Positions 18,762 to 27,193 of a stretch of 64,000 nt of DNA are shown here, in pieces. The notes beneath the pieces were generated by a model. It did not search any database. It had not been told where the DNA came from and was given only the letters and a program-made list of their open reading frames with translations. Source of the stretch: Sulfuricella sp. (GTDB lineage Bacteria; Pseudomonadota; Gammaproteobacteria; Burkholderiales; Sulfuricellaceae); contig JAQTMN010000004.1 in NCBI GenBank assembly GCA_028714315.1, forward strand, positions 1 through 64,000, read 5' to 3'. How positions within the stretch are numbered: position 1 is the first letter of the stretch; every line of letters begins with the position of its first letter. Both the position numbers and the translations under genes were made by a program.

Positions 18762-20165
18762 ATGAAATATCTCAGCACCCGCGGCGGCATGCCGCCCAAA
18801 ACCTTCACCGAAATCCTGCTGGGCGGGCTTGCCACCGACGGCGGGCTGACCATCGCCGATGCCTATCCCCGACTGACGCGGGACGAACTGGCGGCGTGGC
18901 GCGGCATGAGCTACCCGGAGCTGGCGTTTGAAATCATCCGCCGCTTTGCCGACGACATTCCGGCCGCCGACCTCAAGGACATCGTCGAGCGCACCTATAC
19001 CGCCGAAATCTTCCACAGCGCGGACATCACGCCGGTGAAGACGCTGGAGCCGGGGCTCCACATCCTCGGCCTCTCCAACGGGCCGACGCTGGCGTTCAAG
19101 GACGTGGCGATGCAGCTGCTCGGCAACCTGTTCGAATACGTGCTGGCCAAGGACAACGCCGAGATCAACATCCTCGGCGCCACCTCCGGCGACACCGGCA
19201 GCGCGGCGGAATACGCCATGCGCGGCAAGCGCGGCGTCAAGGTGTTCATGCTGTCGCCGGTGGGCAAGATGAGCCCGTTCCAGACCGCGCAGATGTATTC
19301 GCTGCAAGACCCCAACATTTTCAACCTCGCGGTCGAAGGCGTGTTCGACGACGCTCAGGACATCGTCAAGGCGGTATCCAACGATCTCGATTTCAAGGCG
19401 AAATACAAGATCGGCGCGGTCAACTCGATCAACTGGGCGCGCGTGACGGCGCAGGTGGTGTATTACTTCAAGGCCTATTTCGCGGTGACCGGGAGCAACG
19501 ACGAGGAAGTGTCGTTCTCCGTGCCGTCCGGCAATTTCGGCAACGTCTGCGCTGGCCACATCGCCCGCCAGATGGGCCTGCCGATCAAAAAGCTGATCGT
19601 CGCCACCAACGAAAACGACGTACTCGACGAATTCTTCCGCACCGGCGTCTATCGCCCGCGCCCGCAGACCCAGCACACCAGCAGCCCGTCGATGGACATC
19701 TCCAAGGCGTCCAACTTCGAGCGCTTCGTCTACGACCTGGTCGGGCGCGATCCGGCGGTGGTGAACGATCTGTGGAAACAGGTGGATGCCGGCGGCAGCT
19801 TCGACCTGTCGCAGACGCCGCATTTTGCCAAGGTGAAAGATTTCGGCTTCGTCTCCGGCGAAAGCAGCCATGCCGACCGCCTCGCCACGATCCGCAAGGT
19901 CTACCAACAATATGGCGCGATGATCGATACCCATACCGCCGACGGCGTAAAGGTGGGCCTCGAACACCGCGAGGCCGGCGTCCCGCTGGTCTGCCTGGAA
20001 ACCGCGTTGCCGGCCAAGTTCGAGGAAACCATCCGGGAAGCGCTGGGACGCGCGCCCGAGCGCCCGGCCGGACTGGACGACCTGGAAAAGCTGCCGCAGC
20101 GCTTCGAGGTGATGAAGGCCGATGCGGAGGCGATCAAGCGGTATATTGTCGACCACGCGGGCTGA
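18762..20165 (+). CDS. thrC: Threonine synthase
   Basis: MKYLSTRGGMPPKTFTEILLGGLATDGGL...NGPTLAFKDVAMQLLGNLFEY...GATSGDTGSAAEYA. Confidence 0.95.
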   Translation: MKYLSTRGGMPPKTFTEILLGGLATDGGLTIADAYPRLTRDELAAWRGMSYPELAFEIIRRFADDIPAADLKDIVERTYTAEIFHSADITPVKTLEPGLHILGLSNGPTLAFKDVAMQLLGNLFEYVLAKDNAEINILGATSGDTGSAAEYAMRGKRGVKVFMLSPVGKMSPFQTAQMYSLQDPNIFNLAVEGVFDDAQDIVKAVSNDLDFKAKYKIGAVNSINWARVTAQVVYYFKAYFAVTGSNDEEVSFSVPSGNFGNVCAGHIARQMGLPIKKLIVATNENDVLDEFFRTGVYRPRPQTQHTSSPSMDISKASNFERFVYDLVGRDPAVVNDLWKQVDAGGSFDLSQTPHFAKVKDFGFVSGESSHADRLATIRKVYQQYGAMIDTHTADGVKVGLEHREAGVPLVCLETALPAKFEETIREALGRAPERPAGLDDLEKLPQRFEVMKADAEAIKRYIVDHAG

Positions 20166-20223
20166 AAGCAAAACCCCGCCGCCGTGTGCAACTCTCCGGT
20201 ATTCGCGAATATGCGGCAGAAAG

Positions 20224-20340
20224 CCCCTCTCCCGCGGGCGGGAGAGGGGTTGGGGTGAGGGACTTTGAGCATGGTCAACGCTTGCAGTGACGCAAACACC
20301 CTCATCCCCGGCCCTTCTCCCGCCTGCGGGAGAAGGGAGA
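20224..20340. repeat. CCCTCTCCCGCGGGCGGGAGAGGG hairpin block, downstream of thrC
   Basis: Direct repeat of the 18595-18715 block. Confidence 0.85.
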
Positions 20341-20414
20341 AAACCGACGTGAGTAGTTAAACTTCGCGCCTTTGCGGTGGATTTTGAATTTTTCACAACC
20401 CGCAGCACCGCTCC

Positions 20415-21320
20415 ATGACCAACCTCATCCTCCTGTTCACCTGTTTCATCCTGGGCATGGTGCTGCGCCGCTCCCGGCGGCTGCCGGACAACGCGCCTGC
20501 CGCATTCAACAGTTTCATCATCCATGTCTCGCTGCCGGCGCTGACCCTGCTCTATGTCCATGACCTGAAACTCTCCGGCGACGTGTTTTTGATCGGGGCG
20601 ATGGCGTGGCTGCAATTCGGGCTGGGGGCGGGATTTTTCTGGGTGGTGGGGCGCTGGCTCAAGCTGCCGCGGCCGACGGTGGGCGCGCTGATGCTGACCG
20701 GAGGAATGGGCAATACCTCCTTTTTCGGCTTTCCGATGATCGAGGCGTTCTACGGCAAGCAGGGCATCGCCACCGGCATCGTCGCCGACCAGCTCGGCTC
20801 GTTTCTGGTGCTTTCGATCCTCGGCATCACGGTGGCCGGGCTCTATTCCTCCGGCGCGCCGACCGCCCGCACCATCCTGCGCCGCATCGCGCTTTTCCCG
20901 CCGTTCATCTGCCTGCTCCTGGCGGTGGCGCTGATGCCGGTGGATTACGCGGACTGGTTCGTCGCTCTGCTCAAACGCCTGGGCGACACCCTGGCGCCGC
21001 TGGCGCTGCTGTCGGTCGGGTTCCAGCTCAAGCTCGGCCATCTCGCCGGCAATGGCCGCAACCTCGCGTTGGGTCTCGTGTTCAAGCTGCTTCTCGCGCC
21101 GCTGGCGATTTTCCTGCTCTATGTGCCGCTGCTGGGGGCGAGCGGGCCTGCCATCCAGGTGACGCTGTTCGAGGCCGCCATGCCGTCGATGATCACCTCC
21201 GCCATCGTGGCGACGGAGCACGACCTCGATCCGCCGCTGGCCAACCTGATGGTCGGGGTCGGGCTGCTATTGTCCTTCGCGACTTTGACCGGCTGGTGGT
21301 GGGCGATGCGGGGCGTTTGA
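20415..21320 (+). CDS. AEC (auxin efflux carrier) family transporter
   Basis: TM-rich; GGMGNTSFFGFPMIEAFYG...EAAMPSMITSAIVA. Confidence 0.85.
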   Translation: MTNLILLFTCFILGMVLRRSRRLPDNAPAAFNSFIIHVSLPALTLLYVHDLKLSGDVFLIGAMAWLQFGLGAGFFWVVGRWLKLPRPTVGALMLTGGMGNTSFFGFPMIEAFYGKQGIATGIVADQLGSFLVLSILGITVAGLYSSGAPTARTILRRIALFPPFICLLLAVALMPVDYADWFVALLKRLGDTLAPLALLSVGFQLKLGHLAGNGRNLALGLVFKLLLAPLAIFLLYVPLLGASGPAIQVTLFEAAMPSMITSAIVATEHDLDPPLANLMVGVGLLLSFATLTGWWWAMRGV

Positions 21321-21328
21321 GCCGACCT

Positions 21329-21386
21329 GTAGGTGCGAATTCGTTCGCACGATCAAAGTATTATGTGCGAATGAATTCGCACCTAC
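21329..21386. repeat. Palindromic element (GTAGGTGCGAATTC family)
   Basis: gtaggtgcgaattcgttcgcac...gtgcgaatgaattcgcacctac. Confidence 0.85.
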
Positions 21387-21397
21387 ATCCGGATCGT

Positions 21398-22870
21398 TCA
21401 GTGCGCCATCGGTGGCGCTTGCTGCGGTTGCAGGTTCTCGTCCGCCCAGTGGAAGTATTCGATCAACTGGCCGATTTCCGCATCGTTCAAATTCTGGTTG
21501 GGCATCGGCAGCCGGTATTTCGCCAGCAGCGTTTTCGCGTCCGGGTCGGTCTGGAGCATGGTTTCGGGCGATTTGAGCCATTTCGCCAGCCATTCGTCGC
21601 TGCGAGTCCGGGTGACGCCATAGAGGTCGGGCCCGACCTTGTCGCCGCCGCCGATGGTGTGGCAGGCCAGGCACTTGCCTTCGAAGGCAAGCTTGGCTTT
21701 CACCGCGTCCGGGTCGGTCGGCGTGGGTGTCGCCGGCATGTTGTGATGCTCCGGCCCGCCGGGCTCGGGCTTGCCGCCGGCGGCGATGATGCCGATGGCG
21801 CCTTGCGAGGCGTTGGCGAAATGGTGATCGACCATCACGTAGCTGCCGGCCTCGGGCACGACGAATTCGACGATGGCGCTGCCGGACGAGCCCAGCAGGA
21901 CGGTCTGCATGCCGCGCATCTGGTTGTCCGGATTGCCGTCGAGCCAGACCCGGTCGAAAATCGTGCCGACCACGTGGAAGCTTGAAGTGTTGGACGGCCC
22001 GGCGTTCAGCACGAACAGGCGCACGCGCTCGCCCGGTTTGGCCTGCAACGGTTTTTCCACCATCCCGTTGTAACGGCCGTTGAACACCGTGTAGGTGGGC
22101 TGCTTGGCGCGCAGGTGCTCGCCGTCGAGGACATACAGCGGCTGTCCGTCCACCGTGCGGTGCTCGGGGTCGAGCCGGGTGTAGAACTCGCTCTGGATGA
22201 TGGCGTACTCGCGGTCAACCTTGGTCGGATAGCCGCCGCGCGGCTCGACGATGATCATGCCGTACATGCCGGAGGCGATATGTTCGAGCACCATCGGCGT
22301 GCCGCAGTGGTACATGAATACGCCCGGATAGTTCGGGGTGAATTCGAACTGGATGGTCTGGCCCGGCGCGATCGAGCGGTATTTGTCCGTCGGCGACACC
22401 ATGGCGGCGTGAAAGTCCATCGAGTGCATCATCGGCGCCGGCGCGATGTCCGTGCCGGGGATCGGTTCGTCGCTGCGGTTGGTCATGGAGAACTTGATGC
22501 GGTCGCCGACCCGCGCGCGGATGACGGGCGCCGGCACCTGGCCGCCGAAAGTCCAGGCCGAGAATTTCACGCCCGGCGCGATTTCGATGATGCGGTGCAC
22601 CGTGTCGAGCTGGATGGTCTTGACCGGTTCCGGGACCAGCGGCTTGACCGCCGCATCCATGCCGAGCGCTTCGCCCACCGCCAGCGGACCGCTATGGCGG
22701 GTATTGGTGACCGCGGCCGGCGGCGCTTTGAAATCCATCTTCGATACGTCGTAGGGATCGGCAGGCCGTTTCTCCTCTTTGCCGCAGCCGCCCAGGCCCA
22801 GCGAGACTGCGCCGATCGTCAGCGCCGCGACAACGAATGCGCGGCTGAACATACCAACAGGCGATGCCAT
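21398..22870 (-). CDS. nirK: Copper-containing nitrite reductase with C-terminal cytochrome c domain, lipoprotein-type signal
   Basis: HSMDFHAA, MYHCGTPMVLEHIASGMYGM Cu ligands; CLACH heme motif; LGLGGCGK lipobox. Confidence 0.9.
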   Translation of the reverse strand: MASPVGMFSRAFVVAALTIGAVSLGLGGCGKEEKRPADPYDVSKMDFKAPPAAVTNTRHSGPLAVGEALGMDAAVKPLVPEPVKTIQLDTVHRIIEIAPGVKFSAWTFGGQVPAPVIRARVGDRIKFSMTNRSDEPIPGTDIAPAPMMHSMDFHAAMVSPTDKYRSIAPGQTIQFEFTPNYPGVFMYHCGTPMVLEHIASGMYGMIIVEPRGGYPTKVDREYAIIQSEFYTRLDPEHRTVDGQPLYVLDGEHLRAKQPTYTVFNGRYNGMVEKPLQAKPGERVRLFVLNAGPSNTSSFHVVGTIFDRVWLDGNPDNQMRGMQTVLLGSSGSAIVEFVVPEAGSYVMVDHHFANASQGAIGIIAAGGKPEPGGPEHHNMPATPTPTDPDAVKAKLAFEGKCLACHTIGGGDKVGPDLYGVTRTRSDEWLAKWLKSPETMLQTDPDAKTLLAKYRLPMPNQNLNDAEIGQLIEYFHWADENLQPQQAPPMAH

Positions 22871-23009
22871 GACAGCCTCCTCAAGGTCCGTTTTCTCCCT
22901 ATAGCGTAATATTTAGGGTGGGCCGGCTCATGGGAAGTTCCCGGTCAGCCTGCATCCACGCCAGGAAATGCTATCATCACGCGAACCCCTACGCGGCTGG
23001 AATTCCAAC

Positions 23010-23780
23010 ATGACCAACCCCCTGAAAACCTTGCATCAGGCTGTCGTCCGGAAAAGCCTGTCGATCAGCAGCGTCGCCGAACTGGCCTGGGGCGCGCTGT
23101 GCCGGACCCCCGCGCTGGGGCGGGGGGCGGTGCGCCGGGTGTTGCTCAAGCAGCTATACTTCACCGGCATGGAATCCGTCGGCGCGGTCGGCGCGGTCGC
23201 GTTTCTGGTCGGGCTGATCATCGTGACCCAGATGACCAATCTGGTGGGGCGGAACGAGACGCTGACGGTGCACGTCCTGATCTGGGTCATCGTGCGCGAA
23301 CTGGGGCCGCTGCTGACTGCCGTCGTGATTATCGGCCGCAGCAGTTCCGCCGTCGCCAGCGAACTGGCCGCCATGCAGGTCAATGGCGAGATCAAGAGCC
23401 TGCGCCGCATGGCGATCTCGCCCTTGTCCTATCTGGTCATGCCGCGCATGCTGGGGATGACTTTGAGCAGCGTGGCGCTGACCTTCTATTTCCAGGCGGT
23501 CGCCATTGCCGCCGGCGTGGTGACCGCCGCGCTGCGCCAGGAGCTTTCCCTGGGCAGCGAAATCGCCGAATTTTTCGAGGTCATCGACTTCGCCGACATC
23601 GCGGCTTCCTTCCTGAAAAGCGCGGTGTTCGGCGTCCTGGTTGCGGTGGTTTCCTGCTACCATGGATTGCGGGTGAAAACGGCGTGGACCGAAATCCCCC
23701 AGGCCGCCTCGCAGGCCGTGATCCGCAGCCTGCTGGCGGTATTCGTGTGGGACGGCTTGATTACGGTGCTGGTGTTCTGA
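23010..23780 (+). CDS. MlaE family ABC transporter permease
   Basis: YFTGMESVGAVGAVAFLVGLIIVTQ...RELGPLLTAVVIIGRSSSAVASELAAMQVNGEI. Confidence 0.9.
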   Translation: MTNPLKTLHQAVVRKSLSISSVAELAWGALCRTPALGRGAVRRVLLKQLYFTGMESVGAVGAVAFLVGLIIVTQMTNLVGRNETLTVHVLIWVIVRELGPLLTAVVIIGRSSSAVASELAAMQVNGEIKSLRRMAISPLSYLVMPRMLGMTLSSVALTFYFQAVAIAAGVVTAALRQELSLGSEIAEFFEVIDFADIAASFLKSAVFGVLVAVVSCYHGLRVKTAWTEIPQAASQAVIRSLLAVFVWDGLITVLVF

Positions 23781-23781
23781 C

Positions 23782-24405
23782 ATGGCGTTGCTGCAATTTT
23801 CCGGAGTGACGGGTGAGGGTATCGCCGGTTTGTCTTTCGCGCTCGCGGCGGGGGAAACGCGCGTGCTGCGGCTGGCATCCGAAGCGGAGAAAATCGAGGC
23901 GATCGATCTGGCGCTGGGCGAACAAGCGCCCGCCGCGGGCTCGGTCATGCTGCACGGCCGCCCGCTGGAGCAGTCCGAGCCGGGGCGGATCGGCTGGATT
24001 CCGGCCCACGGCGGGCTGATCAGCAATCTCAAAACCTGGGAAAATGTGACCTTGCCGCTGTGGTTTCACGGCAAACGCCTGCCGTCCGGCACGGACGCCG
24101 CTTTGGCGCGCTGGTTGACCGCACTGGGGCTGGACAACCAGGCCTGGGCGGATTTCATGGCGCGCCCGCCGGCCCAGCTCAAGCCGCTGGAGCGCAAGCT
24201 GGCCGGCCTTTTGCGCGGACTGGTCCAGGCGCCGTCGCTGTTGGTGGTGGATGCCGGCCTGTTCGACGGCGTGGACGAAACAACCGTTCGCTCCTGGACG
24301 GCGGCGCTGGAAGAATTCGCGCGGAGCGGCGAGGCGCGCGCCGTGCTGGCGGTAAGCCACGGCGCCGCACCGCTGCCCTGGAAAACCTTTGGAGAGCCCT
24401 TATGA
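23782..24405 (+). CDS. Degenerate ABC ATPase-like protein in MlaF position (Walker A, signature and Walker B Glu not recognisable)
   Basis: Operon position between MlaE and MlaD homologs; GETRVLRLASEAEKIEAIDLALG, IGWIPAHGGLISNLKTWENVTLPL, LLVVDAGLFDG, VLAVSHGAAPL. Confidence 0.75.
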   Translation: MALLQFSGVTGEGIAGLSFALAAGETRVLRLASEAEKIEAIDLALGEQAPAAGSVMLHGRPLEQSEPGRIGWIPAHGGLISNLKTWENVTLPLWFHGKRLPSGTDAALARWLTALGLDNQAWADFMARPPAQLKPLERKLAGLLRGLVQAPSLLVVDAGLFDGVDETTVRSWTAALEEFARSGEARAVLAVSHGAAPLPWKTFGEPL

Positions 24406-25349
24406 CTTTATTGGCGGACAAGGACGAACGCTTCAAGAACCTGTTCGGCAAAGTCGCGCTGTTCGTGCTGCTGGCCGTGCTCGGCATCGCGCTTTCCTTC
24501 ATGTGGACTGGCATCAAGAAGGGGTTGCTCACGCCGAAATCGTCGGTCTATTTCGTCGCCGACAGCGGCCAGGACATCAAGAAAGGCATGCCGGTCAAGC
24601 TGAGAGGCTTCAAGATCGGCACGGTCAGCGACGTGTCCATGGACAAGGAAGGCCAGGTGCGGGTGGAAATGCGCATCGAGGACAAATACATGCCGCTGCT
24701 CCGGGAGGATGCCGTCGCCAACCTGGAAAAGGAAGGGCTGATCGGCGACAGCATCCTCGACATCGACAGCGGCACGCCGGGCAAAAAACCACTGAAGGCC
24801 GACGGGAAACTCCAGTTCGAGCGCGGCAGCGGGATGGAGCAGATCGCCGAGGAAGTGCGCGACCGTCTGCTGCCCGCCTTGGACGAGATGCACAAGCTGC
24901 TGCGCGACGTCAACGACCCGCAGGGCGACGTGCGCCAGACCGTGAAAAACCTGCGCGAATTCAGCGCCGCGATGCGGGGGACCGGTGCGCGCATCGATCG
25001 CCTGCTCGATCACGTCGATCAGACCACCACCAACGAACTCCAGCCGCTGCTGCGCTCCGTGCGCCGGTCGGCGGCCAACACCGAAACCATGACCGAACAA
25101 ATGAACCGCGACCTGCCGGGCATGATGCAGAAGGCCGACGCCAGCCTGGAAAACCTGCGCCAGACCAGCGAAACCTTCAAGTCCGCCATCCGGCAATCGG
25201 CCCCGCAACTGCCCGGCCTGCTGGGAGAGAGCCGGGAACTGGTCGGCGGCACGCGCGACATCGTCGATGCCGCCACCGCCAGCTGGCCGCTCAAGACCAT
25301 CATGCCGCAGCCGGAGCAGGGGTTGGTGAGGATGGACAGCCATGATTGA
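24402..25349 (+). CDS. MCE/MlaD family protein
   Basis: YFVADSGQDIKKGMPVKLRGFKIGTVSDVSMDKEGQVRVEMRIE...GDSILDI. Confidence 0.9.
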   Translation: MTLLADKDERFKNLFGKVALFVLLAVLGIALSFMWTGIKKGLLTPKSSVYFVADSGQDIKKGMPVKLRGFKIGTVSDVSMDKEGQVRVEMRIEDKYMPLLREDAVANLEKEGLIGDSILDIDSGTPGKKPLKADGKLQFERGSGMEQIAEEVRDRLLPALDEMHKLLRDVNDPQGDVRQTVKNLREFSAAMRGTGARIDRLLDHVDQTTTNELQPLLRSVRRSAANTETMTEQMNRDLPGMMQKADASLENLRQTSETFKSAIRQSAPQLPGLLGESRELVGGTRDIVDAATASWPLKTIMPQPEQGLVRMDSHD

Positions 25350-25393
25350 TGTGAAACGCATGGGGCGTTTTTGTGAAACAGCGTTTTCTCGTG

Positions 25394-25450
25394 CAGGAGC
25401 GGCCTCCCGGCCGCGATCCTTGATAATCGCGGCCGGGAGGCCGCTCCTAC
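25394..25450. repeat. REP-like hairpin (GTAGGAGCGGCC family; variant GCAGG left end)
   Basis: caggagcggcctcccggccgcgat...atcgcggccgggaggccgctcctac. Confidence 0.9.
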
Positions 25451-25482
25451 GAGGTTCGTTTATCGTCAGGAGCGTTGTCGCC

Positions 25483-26277
25483 ATGACCATTAAACTTGTC
25501 TTGTTCGGGCTATTGGGCGCCCTGCTGACTGCCTGCGGCACTTCCCCGCAACGCCCGCCCGCCGCGCTGGAGCAGGCGCAGTCCGCCGACAAAAGCGCCC
25601 GCCGCGCGCTGCGCGAAGGCGACTTGGCGCGGGCGCGCGCGCTGTTCGCCGAAACCTTGACCCTGCAGCAGTCGCTCGACAACCTGCCGGCCATGGCGGC
25701 GGCGCTGATCAACCTGTCCACCGTCTCGCATCGGCTGCACGACGACGCCAGCGCGCTCGCCCTGCTCGACCGCGTCCTGAACGGCGGCCTGCCTTACCCG
25801 GCGGACATGCGCGCCGCTGCCGCCTTCCGTAAGGCGGTGATTCAGCTCGATGCCGGCCGAAGCGGCGAGGCCGAATCCGCCCTGGCGCTGGCCGAACGTG
25901 AATGCGCCGAACCCTGTGCGCTCCGCCCCGGTTTTCTCAACCTGCGGGCGCGCCTCGCGCTGGGCCGGGGAGACTATGCCGGTGCGCTTGTTTTGGCCCA
26001 GTCCGTGGCGGTGAAAGGAATCGAAAAAGAAGAACAGGCCAACGCTCGGCGCATCGCCGCGGCAGCCGAATCCGCGCTGGGCCGGCAGGAAGCCGCGCTG
26101 GGCGATTACCAGGCCGCGCTGGACATGGACAAGGAACTCGGCCTGAGCGGCCGGATCGCCGAAGATTTGCGCGGCATCGCGTCAGCCCTGGCCCAACTCG
26201 GCCGCAAGGACGAGGCGGAAGGCTACGCCCGGCGGGCGCAGGCGGTGAGCGAGGCGGCGGTTAGGGCGCCGCGATGA
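25483..26277 (+). CDS. TPR-like lipoprotein, MCE-cluster associated
   Basis: MTIKLVLFGLLGALLTACGTSPQ lipobox; helical repeats. Confidence 0.65.
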   Translation: MTIKLVLFGLLGALLTACGTSPQRPPAALEQAQSADKSARRALREGDLARARALFAETLTLQQSLDNLPAMAAALINLSTVSHRLHDDASALALLDRVLNGGLPYPADMRAAAAFRKAVIQLDAGRSGEAESALALAERECAEPCALRPGFLNLRARLALGRGDYAGALVLAQSVAVKGIEKEEQANARRIAAAAESALGRQEAALGDYQAALDMDKELGLSGRIAEDLRGIASALAQLGRKDEAEGYARRAQAVSEAAVRAPR

Positions 26278-26351
26278 ATGCACCTTTGCGAATAGTGCCG
26301 CACCGGCGATGGTCATGGCGAATCGCCGTTCCGAATCATGAGGGCGTCCGT

Positions 26352-26457
26352 TGTGGGTGCGGCTTAAGCCGTACATGTCAGGCTCCACCCGCAAGGAGTG
26401 TCCCCGCCGCGAGCGGCAGCAGAGCTGCTCGCACGGGCGAGAAAGCCTGACCCACAA
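26352..26457. repeat. GTGGGT(A/G)CGGCTT... composite palindromic element, intergenic copy
   Basis: Shares 'cccgcaaggagtgtccccgccgcgagcggcagcagagctgctcgcacgggcgagaaagcc' with 57909-57968. Confidence 0.85.
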
Positions 26458-26579
26458 GCCACCCATGGCGGCTGCACCCACAAGGAAGCCGTAGCCCGTA
26501 TGAAGCGTAGCGGAATGCGGGGTGATGGCCTGAGAAATGATCCCGGATTCCGCGTTGCTCTATCCGGGCTACTCCTGAC

Positions 26580-27038
26580 TCAAGCTATTTTCTCCACTGC
26601 GATCTTGAGTATCACCTTGCGGATAGCGCCCGAACTGACCAACGGCGCATGCGCATCCTCCGGAAAAAACAGGCAGAAAGCGCCGGGCGGTGTGGCGATC
26701 CAGCTGGCCGGCGCGTCCAGGAAGAAGCGGATGTCCTTTTCCGCGCTGTAGTCGGCCACCGGCCGATGGCAGTCGCCCAGCGCCTTCCAGCCCATCTCGT
26801 CCAGTCCGTCCAGCACCAGCTGGATATCGATGTACTTGCGGTGGCATTCCAGCTTGGCCTCTTCGCGGCTGCGGCCGTTGACCGCTTCCACGATCGCGAA
26901 CAGAGCATCGCCCTGGATGGGATGTCGCCCCGGCGCCAGCGATTTGAGATCGGTGTCGCGCAGGAAGGCGAAGGCGGCCGGAAACAGCGGATGCAGGCCC
27001 GCGTAGCGGTCGGCGTTGGCGAGGGTATCGAAAATCAT
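26580..27038 (-). CDS. YhcH/YjgK/YiaL (DUF386) family protein
   Basis: ECHRKYIDIQLVLDGLDEMGW...FFPEDAHAPLV. Confidence 0.85.
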   Translation of the reverse strand: MIFDTLANADRYAGLHPLFPAAFAFLRDTDLKSLAPGRHPIQGDALFAIVEAVNGRSREEAKLECHRKYIDIQLVLDGLDEMGWKALGDCHRPVADYSAEKDIRFFLDAPASWIATPPGAFCLFFPEDAHAPLVSSGAIRKVILKIAVEKIA

Positions 27039-27193
27039 AATGGTCTCTTTGGTTTTTTCCGCGAAAGTAAATGCCCCAGGTAAGCGCGAATATGCACATA
27101 AGCCCCTCTCCCGCAGGCGGGAGAGGGGTTGGGGTGAGGGACTTTGCGCATGGTCAACGCTGTGTTAATCGGCGGCTAATTTTATTTTTTGGC

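Noticed and set aside
18642-21221. 859-aa minus-strand ORF across thrC
   Set aside because: His/Arg/Gln-rich low-complexity translation, antisense to thrC and the AEC transporter.
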